This document shows positions 44,027-53,594 of a stretch of 64,000 bases of DNA, one piece after another; positions within the stretch are counted from its first letter, which is position 1, and each line of letters starts with the position of its first letter. The DNA is taken from contig JBHGNT010000012.1 in the NCBI GenBank assembly GCA_043228905.1, forward strand, positions 17,050,001 to 17,114,000, in the 5' to 3' direction. This stretch comes from Azolla caroliniana. Lineage: Eukaryota; Polypodiophyta. Both the position numbers and the translations under genes were made by a program. The notes below the pieces were generated by a model. The model was given only the letters and a program-made list of their open reading frames with translations, ran no database searches and was not told the origin of the DNA.

Positions 44027-44786
44027 TGTCATGAAGAATTTCGGCCAGAGGCGGAAACCGGGAAACATTGGCTACATCGGCGGGGTGCAGTGTGTGTACG
44101 CATCCATCTACATTTAGTGTGAATATCGAGGGCGCCTTTATGGCGCTGAAGAGTAGTCAGGACCAGGCAGACGATCCCATGGAAGGCGGGATTTGTCCCA
44201 CATTGTAACGCATCCCCTTCCTTGTTCTATAAAAGGAAGGGAACACCCTTTGGAAAAGGGTTGCCCATTTTGCATTAGAGGGTATATCGTTAGGTTTAGA
44301 GTTAGTTTCTTGATCTTCTCCTTCGTGTTCGCTTAGGGTTTGTTGCAGCTTATCTCCTGTGCAAGACCCCACTCGACGCGACGAGCCCGAGAGCTCCCCG
44401 ACGACGGCTTGACAGCAGACGACTATTGTAACCTACCTCAGCCCAGCTCGACGCCGGGAATGTATTCTTCTATTTATATATATATATATATATATATACG
44501 TTTGTCTGTGTATATTCGCGTCGTTGTTGGCGTTGAGTGGTTAACCTCTCCTGCATTTTCTGTACATAAGGCGTGAGTCGGGTTGGGTTGTGTGAGCGTG
44601 TGCGTGTGCGTGTGCGTGTGCGTGTGTGCGTGAGTCTGTGTTAAGCACGCTCTCTCTCTCTCTCCCTTCGGGGGCTTCCGGGATGCCCCAGAAACAGTGA
44701 AGCACGACTTCCTACGCTCCGTCTCTCCCTAGTCCAAGACCCCCGTGGTCCCGCCTTTCTCCACGCACGCGCGTAACAACGCGACA
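44027..44786 (+). mobile_element. Element G 3' LTR (760 bp)
   Basis: TGTCATGAAGAATTTCGG to AACGCGACA, the partner of 40142-40902. Flank ACGG (44787-44790) completes the 4-bp target duplication. Element E reading frame resumes directly after it. Confidence 0.95.
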
Positions 44787-45080
44787 ACGGAATGGGGTGT
44801 TTTTGCGGCAGTAGTCATGATGTTTAGTCTATAAACAGCGCCGACAACATTCCAGCGGATCATCGTGGAAATATTTGGCGATTACATTATAACATTTATG
44901 CAGGTCTTTTTAAATGATTTTGTTGTATATAGCCGATGACTCGAACATCTAGAGCACCTCCGCCTTTGCTTGGATAGATGTTGCGCAACTTGTCTAAGCT
45001 TGAATCCCACGAAATGTGCCTTTGGTGTTGCCAACATAGCGTTACTAGGTCATATCGTCAGTGGGGAAGGCATCGTGGTT
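44787..45080 (+). pseudogene. Tat-like Ty3 element E, reverse transcriptase continued
   Basis: Plus strand: EWGVFAAVVMMF, PTTFQRIIVEIFGDYI, FLNDFVVYS (active-site FLDD changed to FLND), then LSLNPTKCAFGV and LLGHIVSGEGI. It breaks off near 45080 into unrelated sequence. It continues 39558-40141 once G is removed. Confidence 0.8.
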
Positions 45081-47145
45081 GTGTTGTCTCCTTCTCGAGG
45101 ATACACCTTCGATTACTCCCCTGAGCAATCAGGTCAAGGGATTGTGGTTATGTAGGATGGTACAATAGGGCCGAGTATGCCGATCAACTATACGATAACA
45201 AGCCACAACTGGTATTCTACTTACGACTTAAGAGTAGCCGAATCGACAATACAAATTACAGAATAGACACAGAGATGATCCAATAAGTATGTGTATTGAT
45301 TATGGAATAAAATCGATTACAAGGCAACATAGGCCATTTATATTAGTCACTCTCTCTCTTATATCATAAAATATGCATATATATTTGTTCCCCTTTTCCT
45401 TTTATTGTTCCACGATTTATATAGCCTTTGTCCTCCAACTACTTCCCCTAATTCACGACCTTTATTCTCAGTTGCATATATTTCGTTCTCCTTCCTCAGT
45501 TATGAGTGCTCGACCGATTCCCTTTTTACCTACTCGACCTAGTCATCTCTTTAGATTCATTTCACACCTTGTGTCCTTTTGTCCTACGGATAACACCTGG
45601 CATGCCCCTGGGACAGTGCCTTGCACATTGTCGTGAAGATTTTCGGCAACGGTGTGAAAATTGCATGGAACATACAAAATCAAGTGTGTTTTTTCACACA
45701 CGATATGAAACAATAGTAAGAAGAAACTATTTTAGATTAGTTTAATATCTTGGTACGAAAAGATGGATGTCTTCAAGAGCTTCCGAATGCATTTTACTAT
45801 ATATTAAATGGACAACTAAGTGTCAAGTTATGTGAATGTGAAGTTTGAGAAGAAGAAGAGGAAAACAAACATAGATAGGACAACATTAGGATCCCAGAGT
45901 ATATAAGCAGACCCATACCTCTTTATATTATATTTATGTGTTTGGAGCACAAAAAGGTTGGGTTTTATAACTTAGATGAATGGATGTGACCATAGATTGA
46001 CATATTCGCATTCGTGGGGGTTACCATACAAATACATACGAATATGCATAAGAATACATGAAAAAATGTTCGTTAAAAAAAAGAAAAAAAAAGAGTTCCT
46101 ACTTTTTAGTTTGTAATATGTATCATATAACAAAGAGACTTTCACATTAAATATGGGATATTTAACTTGACATTAAAAAGGAGGCTTACACTAAATAATA
46201 TTTTTATACAATAAATGGAAAACTTAAAAGTTAAAAGTATTTGTTTTATTTTTAATAAATATAAAAAAATAAAAAATAAAAAATAAAAGGTTCATTAATT
46301 TCCCACTTTACTCTCCCACAAAAATCGATATTTTTATTTTTTATTAAAAGGGAACCTCATACTAATAATATTTTTATAATATATATAAAACTTAAATGTA
46401 TTTATTTTATTTTTTAATGAAACGAAAAATAAATAAATATATGTAAATAAATAAACTAAATAAAAGGTTCCCATAAATTTCATATTTTTATTTCACATTA
46501 AAAAGGGGAACTCACACTAATAATATTTTTATAATATTTAGCAAACTTAGATGTATATGTTTTAATTTTTAATAAAACAAAAAATGAATAAAATATATGT
46601 AAATAAATAGAATAAATAAAAGGTTCTCACAAAATTTTATATTTTTATCTCAAGTTAAAAAGGGGACCTCACACTAATAATATTCTTATAATAGATCAAA
46701 AACTTTAAAGTATTTGTTTTATTTTTAATAAAAAAATAAAAAATAAAAAAAGGTTCATTAATTCCCCACTTTTTACTCTCTTGACATTAAAAAAGGGACC
46801 TTAGGCTAATAATATTTTTATATATAATATATAATTTTAAAAAAAATAATAAATAAATAAACGAATGGTTCTGTAATATTCTTGGGGTCATTTTGTATTC
46901 TCGAATTTTATGGATGTCGAATATTACGAATTTCACGCATGGGTCAATCTATGGATGTGACCAAACTTCCTAGATGAACGGATGCGGCAAAGTTGATCAA
47001 ATTGGCTTTTGGACGGATCCGGACGGCCGACACGAGACCGGATCGGATGTGGACCGGACTGGTAGGGTCGGACGGGACAAGACCAGACATGGATCAAACG
47101 GACAGATCGAATGGGTCAGTTGGATAGCTTGATCACGATGCATAG
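45081..47145. other. Unassigned AT-rich region
   Basis: No coding domain is recognisable. A TGTCGTGAAGATTTTCGGC at 45629 resembles the start of a Ty3-A-type LTR, but no matching internal region follows. The interval 46171-46890 is a tandem repeat. The segment 47010-47110 is richer in GGAC/CCGGA motifs. Confidence 0.45.
46171..46890. repeat. AT-rich tandem repeat, about five units of 130-170 bp
   Basis: The units start at about 46171, 46342, 46497, 46654 and 46784. Each opens with ATTAAAAAGGGGACCTCACA, continues with CTAATAATATTTTTATAAT, then a TTTTATTTTTAATAAA core, and ends with AATAAAAGGTTC. Confidence 0.8.
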
Positions 47146-47829
47146 TGTTGTGAAGATTTTCGGTGTGAAACGAAGAAAATCGTCTATGGGTTCCATCGGT
47201 TCTTTGGAGGTCAACTAAAGGTGTAATATGCAGTTAAACATTTGTAAATACAAGGCTAAAGCCTTGTAAAATTTTGTGCTTACGACGAGGAGTAAGTAAG
47301 AATTTGAACCTTACACCTCCTAGATAAGAGCCAAAAGACTTACCACTAAGCCAAGTCATGGCTTTAGAGTGTTGCTTTTATCATTGTAGTTTTCATATGT
47401 AAAATCTCATACATGAGGGTTTCGATGAGTGACATGGTCATCATGCATCAGAAGTGATGCATGAATGCCAAATAGCAAACATGCATCGCATGCATTCCAT
47501 GCGTTGTATGCATGTCTTGTACCTTCACATGCATCATATGCATGCCCGGGGCATCTATAAAAGAGTGGAGGAATCTAGCAAGCAGGGGGGACGAATGAAG
47601 AAATTGGAAAAATAAGGAAACTTGTTATCCTATTGATGATGTATCTTCGCCCTCAAATCTAAAGTCAAGGGTTCAATCTTTATCTCAATCTCTCTCTCTC
47701 CATATCAATCTCTCTCAATCTATCTTAAATAATTTCTCGCTAAAGCTAGTGCAAACTTCGAATCCTTCTGGTCCAGGACCTCGGCGGTTCTGCCTCATGA
47801 TCCGCACATAGTGACGGATTTTCACGACA
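47146..47829 (+). mobile_element. Probable decayed solo LTR related to Ty3-A/G
   Basis: It starts TGTTGTGAAGATTTTCGG and ends GGATTTTCACGACA, giving a TGT(C/T)GTGAA terminal inverted repeat like Ty3-A and G. It has a TATA motif CTATAAAAGAG near 47550. Its end segment (AGGACCTCGGCGGTTCTGCC) resembles the Ty3-A LTR end. No clear target duplication is seen. A cluster of CATGCAT motifs lies at 47440-47550. Confidence 0.45.
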
Positions 47830-47929
47830 ACGTCGAACCCAAAAAACAAAATCGCTCCAAAATATCAAAATCGAGAAGTTGTGAAAGTTGTTATGTTGAA
47901 AGAGCTGAAAAATGCTACTGTACACTCAG

Positions 47930-48610
47930 TCTTCTTCAAAAATTGATGTGATGCCCTCCGATTGCTCTGATTCCCCCGGTTTGAGATCTTCCCTTTACTT
48001 TGTCGGCACTTGAGTCGCCTCCTCCTGTTTTAGCTCGTCTGTCTGTAGCTCGGTCAACAAATCGAGCTATTGTTCTGTAATTTCCGTCGTGATTTCCATA
48101 GCCCCTTTGTCCTTCTTTGTCTCCGTGGTTTGTTCAACCACTTGTTGCCTTTCTGGTCTCAGGCGCGGCCCCTCTTCTTCTTTCAGCTCCTAGGATTCTT
48201 CTTCTTTCTGCTACTGGAGTGCGTCCTTGGTCATTTGACCTGGTGAGGCCTGTGGTGCGGCTTCTGCTTCCTTTTCAGCTCAGAGGCATTCACGTTCATA
48301 GCCTTCTGTTTCAATGATGAGCAATAGTTGATCATTGTTAAATTCTTCGAGGAGGTTTCCAATGGCCGTGGTGCGTTTTTGGGCCAAGGCGTGGAATTCC
48401 TTGGTGAGGTTTTCGCGAAGGATCTAAATGCTGTTTTTGTCCATTTTATAAAATCCATGACATTCTTTTCTTCAGTTTTCAGCATTCGCTTGGAAGACCT
48501 GTAACTCGGCTGCTTGAGCCGACCATTCATTCCATCCGTGAGCGGGTGCTTCGTCAACTTTTTGATTCAGCTTTAGCCGGTGCTTCGCCACTAGTGCCTT
48601 CACTCGGGTT
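47930..48610 (-). pseudogene. Decayed coiled-coil ORF, C-terminal part
   Basis: Minus-strand reading gives a Glu/Gln/Lys-rich, heptad-like protein (AKHRLKLNQKVDEAPAHG, AQAAELQVFQANAE, ALAQKRTTAIGNLLEEFNND, LTELQTDELKQEE) with about eight stops. I do not recognise a family. It continues the segment at 48868-49731 across the solo LTR. Confidence 0.45.
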
Positions 48611-48867
48611 TGTTGAGAATTGAACTCAACTTCCCAGAGAGATAATGTTCACACTAGTCAGTGGACATCATACTAGGCTAGTTTTGTAATTAGTAGAAAG
48701 GGCGTTTGCCCTTAGATCAGTTGGATGTAATTTATCTTTTTACTAATACAACTTTTTGTTCAAGCTCTCCCTCTCTCTCTCTTTGTCTTGGCTTACGAGC
48801 ACTCTCTCTCACACACACATAGCTCGCTTCCATTACACAACACCACCTACGTCTCTCACTATGTACA
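48611..48867 (+). mobile_element. Solo LTR (257 bp) with perfect 5-bp TSD GGGTT
   Basis: It starts TGTTGAGAATTGAACTCAAC and ends ACTATGTACA. It is flanked by GGGTT at 48606-48610 and 48868-48872. It has a TA-rich promoter-like part and a CT tract (48771-48782). It is a small copia-like family seen only once here, inserted in the coiled-coil ORF. Confidence 0.85.
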
Positions 48868-49731
48868 GGGTTTTGCCCATTTCATATTTGGCACAGAGGG
48901 TGTCCAGTTCTTCTTTGGCAGTTGCGGCTTCCCGTTTGAGCTTGGCTTTGAGGATCTCGCACGATACGGAAACTCCAACGAGCTTTTCCTCCATCTCCTT
49001 CGTATGTAGGTCGTAACGTCGGAGGAGTCAATCTGAATTATCCGCTAACTCCTGCAGATATTGGTCACGCTGTTGTTTGAGTTCTAGTGTCACGGAGATT
49101 TTCAATTGGTGGAGGGACTCTGATAATGTATTTTTCTCCTACTCAACTTCGTCTAACATTTGAAGGTGCCAACTGGAGCGAATTTGGAGTTCCGAGAGTT
49201 CGTTTTGTAGAGTTGGAAGTTCTTCGGATTGTCGACTGTATGCCCTTTGATGCTCTTCCTCAACTTCGACTAATTTTGCTGTTGATGCCTCGTTTGCCGC
49301 CTGAAGGGCCGACGTGACATTTTCTTTAGTTTCCCGGAGCTTGGCCGTCTGTGCATCAAGCCGTTCTTTCAATTCGGCTTCACGTTTTGCTGCGTGCTCC
49401 CGGAGTTGGTCGGCTTCTGCTTTGGCCACGAGCTCCTCTTCGTGGTTGGGTGGAGAGATCTCGGTCGTTTTGGTGGCCAACACTGAGTAAGTTGTGTCCT
49501 TGGTTTGTGTGGACACATCCACATGGTTGGTAATAGGGGGTGGAAGGGTGAGATTCTTTGCTTGCTCATTTTCTTTGAGGTGTTGCTGAAGCTCGGCTCT
49601 CTGGCATTCCGAAGCCTGCCACAGTTCTGTAGTCGTCTTGGCTTGTTTGTGCGCATGTTTGCTACTGACCACCATATCTTTAGCTGTGCGGGTCTTCTTG
49701 TCCAGTTCTTAGTAAACTTTGACCAGGCCTG
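48868..49731 (-). pseudogene. Decayed coiled-coil ORF, N-terminal part
   Basis: Minus-strand frame 49139-49675 is open for 178 codons: long stretches of A/E/L/K/R heptads (EELVAKAEADQLREHAAK, LQAANEASTAKLVEVEEE). It then continues with two stops to KYEMGK at the solo LTR. No other domain is recognised. The N-terminal LVKVY segment near 49715 also occurs in the fragment at 63223-63354, so this is a repeated ORF, perhaps an accessory ORF of a Ty3 element, rather than a host gene. Confidence 0.5.
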
Positions 49732-50199
49732 TGTTGAAGCGAAATATCGCTCGACCACAGAAATGGGAAGTGGAGAGTACACAAGAAAATGACACAGGAT
49801 GTTTACGTGGAAAAACCCTAATAGGGAAAAATCACGAGAGCCCACAGACTCCGAACTATCACTATGAAGAGAAGGGGTACAATCAGAGACTCGGAGGCAA
49901 CGACCTCAAGCTCTGTTTCTTCGCACAATGGCGGTTACAACAGAGTATCGCTCTGTATCTCTCTCTCTCCCTCTCTCTCTGTACAACAGTTACAACAATA
50001 TGACAACAACACAATCACATACACCTAAAGTGATTGCCCTAAGTCATATTTATAGTTATATGAACTTAGGGCTATTTACAAATATAGCCTCAATGGGCTT
50101 ATTTAAGACATATTTACAAATCTGTTTTCTCTTTCGGTTCTCACCGGGTCCTCTTTATTCATCACCGGATCCCATCCAGAGAGACCAATTTCCCAACAA
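49732..50199 (-). mobile_element. Copia Cop4 3' LTR (468 bp)
   Basis: In plus coordinates it runs TGTTGAAGCG to TTTCCCAACA, minus orientation, with a CT tract at 49962-49981 and a TATA-like ATATTTATAG near 50046. The 5' LTR of the same family is at 62674-63222. The polypurine tract is just inside at 50200. Confidence 0.88.
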
Positions 50200-50213
50200 T
50201 CTCCCCCTTCACT
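50200..50213 (-). other. Cop4 polypurine tract
   Basis: GTGAAGGGGGAGAT on the minus strand, directly before the LTR start TGTTGGGAAA. Confidence 0.8.
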
Positions 50214-52277
50214 CCGGTATGGGATGTCTTGTAAGTCCGATCTGCTTCTGGCATGCGTCCAACTTGTTGGGTGTCAGCACCTTGGTCAGCATATCCGGCC
50301 CGTTCTCCTCCGTGTGGATCTTCGTCAACATGAACTCTCGATCTTCAACTCGCTCTCGAATCTAGTGGTACTTGCGCTGGATGTGTTTCGTTCTGGAATG
50401 GTATGCCGCGTTCTTTGCAAGGTGGATGGCACTTTGACTGTCGCAATAGAGCCGGTATTCCTCTTACTGGATCCCTAGCTCTCCGATGAAGTCCTTCATC
50501 CATAATATTTCCTTGCCGGCTTCCACAACTGCCATGTACTCTGCCTCCGTGGTTGACAATGCAACCGTCTTCTACAGCCTCGACTGCCACGAAACGGCTC
50601 CCCCTGCATAGGTCATGACATATCCGGAAGTTGACCGGCTAGTGTCCACATCAGCCGACATATCCAAATCGGTAAAGCCTTCCATGAGGGGTTTACCGGA
50701 GCCGAATTAGAGGCACATACTCGAAATGCCCTTCAAGTACCGGAGTATCCATTTTACCGCATTCCAGTGCTCTTTTCCGGGGTTGGTCATGAACCGACTC
50801 ACCACTCCGACTGCGTATCCAATATCCGGTCGAGTACACACCATTGCGTACATCAAACTCCCGACCGCAGAGGCATATGGAATCTTCATCATATCCGCCT
50901 TCTCTGCCTTTGTCTTCGGGCTTTGCTTATCGGATAATTGCAGTTTGCCGGGAGTGTTGATCCGACCGGTTTTGCTTCTGACATGTTAAACCGCTGAAGC
51001 ACCTTTGTCACATACTTTTCCTATGACAACCACAATTGCTTCTTTGACCGATCCCGAATGATGTGCATCCCAAGTATCTGTCTTGTCGGGCCCAAGTCTT
51101 TCATTGAGAAGGTCCGGTTAAGGGCCTTCTTCAGCATCCGTATCTTGACTTGGTCTCGTCTGACGATCAACATGTCGTCCACGTACAGGAGCAATATTAG
51201 GAAATCTCCTCCATCAAATTTCTTCACAAACACGTAGTGATCAGCCTGCGTCTTGTGGTACCCTTGATCGGTCATGAAGGAATCAAACTTCTGGTACCAT
51301 TGATGGGGAGCTTGCTTCAGTCTGTATAAGCTCTTCTTCAGCCGGCACACTAGGTGCTCCTTCCCCTTCTTCTCAAATCCTTCCGGTTGATGCATGTAGA
51401 TCTCTTCTTTGAGGTCTCCGTGTAGGAATGCCGTCTTGACGTCCAATTGCTCTACCTCGAGGTCCATGCTTGCCGCTATGCCCAATATCGTCCGGATGGA
51501 TGTCATCTTTACTACCAGGGCAAAGATCTCATCAAAGTCCACTCCTTTCTTCTGTTGGAAGCCCTTCACCATGATTCAGGCCTTATACCTTGGTGGATTT
51601 CTGGCGTTTCCCGGTTTCAGCTTGTACACCCACTCTTTTCGGAGTGCCCTCTTTCCTTTCGGCAACTCCACTAATTCGTATGTGTGGTTCTCATGCAAGG
51701 AATCCATCTTATCTTGCATGGCACTCAACCACTTGCGGCTGTGGGTGTCTCCCCTTGCTTCTTCAAAGCTTTTTGGCTCCCCCTCATCGGTTAGCAACAC
51801 ATGCTCTGCATCCGGAAATCTTCGGGGGGCTCTCCTCTCCCGGAGAGGATATCTCCATCCTTGGTTTTTGACTACTGGTTCCTCCGTTTGATCCTCATCC
51901 AAATCCGATTCGGGATCTTGTCCGGTTCTAGTGTCTTCTTCTTCTTCTTCTTCGGTCGGTTCGGTTTCCTGTCCGTATCCGGCCGGTTCGTCGAGTGTCA
52001 TCCGGTTATCGACTAACATCCGGTTTTCAACCGAGTATATCCTTTTGTCCTCAAGCCGGTTTTCAATGGATGATATGGAGTTCGTTACCTTCTTCTCCGA
52101 CTCCCAATCGGCAATGGTCCTGTCTTCCATGAAGACTATGTCTCGACTCCGGAACACCTTTTTGTCAACCAAATCCCACACCCAGTAATTGAACTCATCA
52201 TCTCCATATCCAAGGAAGATGCAGGGCTTTGCTCTCTTGTCCTTCGCTACATCCACGTATGTGAGACACCCGAACAC
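50214..52277 (-). pseudogene. Cop4 integrase C-terminus, reverse transcriptase and RNase H
   Basis: Minus strand: the integrase C-terminal block HLKVFGCLTYVDVAKDKRAK is followed by an acidic linker (TEEEEEEDTRTG, with several ENR repeats). RT blocks then follow: WRYPLRERRAPRRF, EWVYKLKPGN, FHGDLKEEIYMHQPEGF and LLLYVDDMLI (YVDD intact). RNase H is at 50214-50890 (YASAVGSLMYAMVCTRPDIGYAV). Stops lie near 52285, 51573 and 51020, otherwise long frames are open. It is moderately young but dead. Confidence 0.87.
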
Positions 52278-52839
52278 CTTCAGATGCTAGTAAGACACAT
52301 CCTTACTGGTCCATACTTTCTGCGGTGAGTCTCCATCCAAGGGTACTAAGGGTGATCTGTTTATCACATAGGTTGCCTTCGTCAGCGCCTCAGCCCAAAA
52401 CGTCTTGGGTAACTTGGCATGTGCGAGCATGTTTTGGACTCTCTCCATTATATGGTCTGGTTCATCCTTTCGGCCAACCCATTTAGTTCCGGCATCTTCG
52501 GCACAATAAACTCGAGCCAGATTCCCTTCGACCGACAATACTCCTCGAACTGCCCTCAGTATTCTCCTCTGTTATCTGCTCGAACCGCCTTCAGCTTCCG
52601 GCCGTTTCTCTTTTCACTCTCGCATGGAGCTCCTTGAAGACGGATAACACTTGGTCCTTCATCTTCAACAGTGAGACCCACAACTTTTGGTTGTGGTCGT
52701 CTATGAACATTACGAAGTACTGCAATCCAGCATGTGACTTCGTGTCGACTTGACACACATCGGTATGCACCAGCTCTAGTGGTGCATTCCGTCTCATCGG
52801 TGGTCTTGACTGGAAGGAGGTGCGGTTTTGCTTGCCATC
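52278..52839 (-). pseudogene. Cop4 integrase core
   Basis: It begins at KQNRTSFQSRPPMRRNAPLE on the minus strand. LVHTDVCQV holds the first catalytic Asp, then FIDDHNQKLW and AVRADNRGEY. The ERVQNMLAHAKLPKTFWAEA block follows the Glu region. Two frame breaks are present. The upstream gag and protease are missing because the Cop2b LTR starts at 52840. Confidence 0.85.
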
Positions 52840-53563
52840 TGTTGGGATTACGGTCCCTCTGGATGGGATGGTCGAATATCCGGGAATCGAGAATGAAGAC
52901 CCGGCTACGGAGCCGGATGATGAAGACCCTGGCTACGGAGCCGGATGATGAAGACCCCGGTTATGGAGCCGGATGATAAAGACCCCGGTTACGGAGCCGG
53001 ATGATGAAGACCCCGGCTACGGAGCCGGATGATGAAGACCCCGGTTACGGAGACGGATGATGAAGACCCCGGCTACGGATCCGGATGACGAATGTACCCG
53101 GAGAGAGATCCGGATGCGGGGACATATTTGTGAATATGTTTGCCAAGGGCCCTTGAGGCTATATTTGTAAATAGCCCGAAAGTCATATGTGTATAAATAT
53201 GACTTAGGGCAAACAGTTTGTAGTTGTTGCTCATCGTTCTGTTTTCATTTTTAGAGGGAGCTAGGTGAGCAGCCGAGAGAGAGAGAGAGAGAGAGAGACG
53301 AAGAGGTCGTGGCCTCTGTGTATTACCGCCGCCTATGGCGAAGACAGTGAGCTCAGGGTTGTTGCCTTGTAGCTTCACCATTGTACATCTCTGTTTATAG
53401 GGATAGTTGGAGTTTGAGGACTCCCGTGGTTTTTCCCACTTAGGGTTTTCCACGTAAAACATCCTGTGTACTCTTCTCTCTATTGTCTTCGTGCATTTTG
53501 TATTTCCTGTTTTCGGTAAGTTGATCCTATTCCTCGGTGGGTGGCCGAGCGCTGTGTTCAACA
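52840..53563 (+). mobile_element. Cop2b 5' LTR (724 bp)
   Basis: TGTTGGGATTACGG to GTGTTCAACA. It contains a 28-bp tandem repeat, a TATA-like TATAAATATGACTT near 53193 and a GA tract (53276-53298). It is followed by a primer site and gag. The same family lies at 63706-64000 (start only). Confidence 0.92.
52895..53089. repeat. 28-bp tandem repeat, seven units, in the Cop2b LTR
   Basis: Consensus GAAGACCCCGG(T/C)TACGGAGC followed by CGGATGAT. The first unit is one base short. The sister LTR at 63774-63878 carries only three full units and one partial unit. Confidence 0.92.
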
Positions 53564-53566
53564 AAG

Positions 53567-53578
53567 TGGTATCGGAGC
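53567..53578 (+). other. Cop2b primer-binding site
   Basis: TGGTATCGGAGC, the tRNA-iMet site with one A-to-G difference, three bases after the LTR. Confidence 0.85.
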
Positions 53579-53594
53579 GACGGTAACGCAGAAA

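Noticed and set aside
45629-47829. A 2.2-kb LTR element bounded by TGTCGTGAAG and TTCACGACA
   Set aside because: The two ends do not carry matching LTRs and the flanks (ACAT/ACGT) match only imperfectly. Only the right-hand 684 bp is kept, as a possible solo LTR.
52895-53089. 28-bp repeats considered as a CRISPR array
   Set aside because: The units are head-to-tail without spacers and lie inside a copia LTR.
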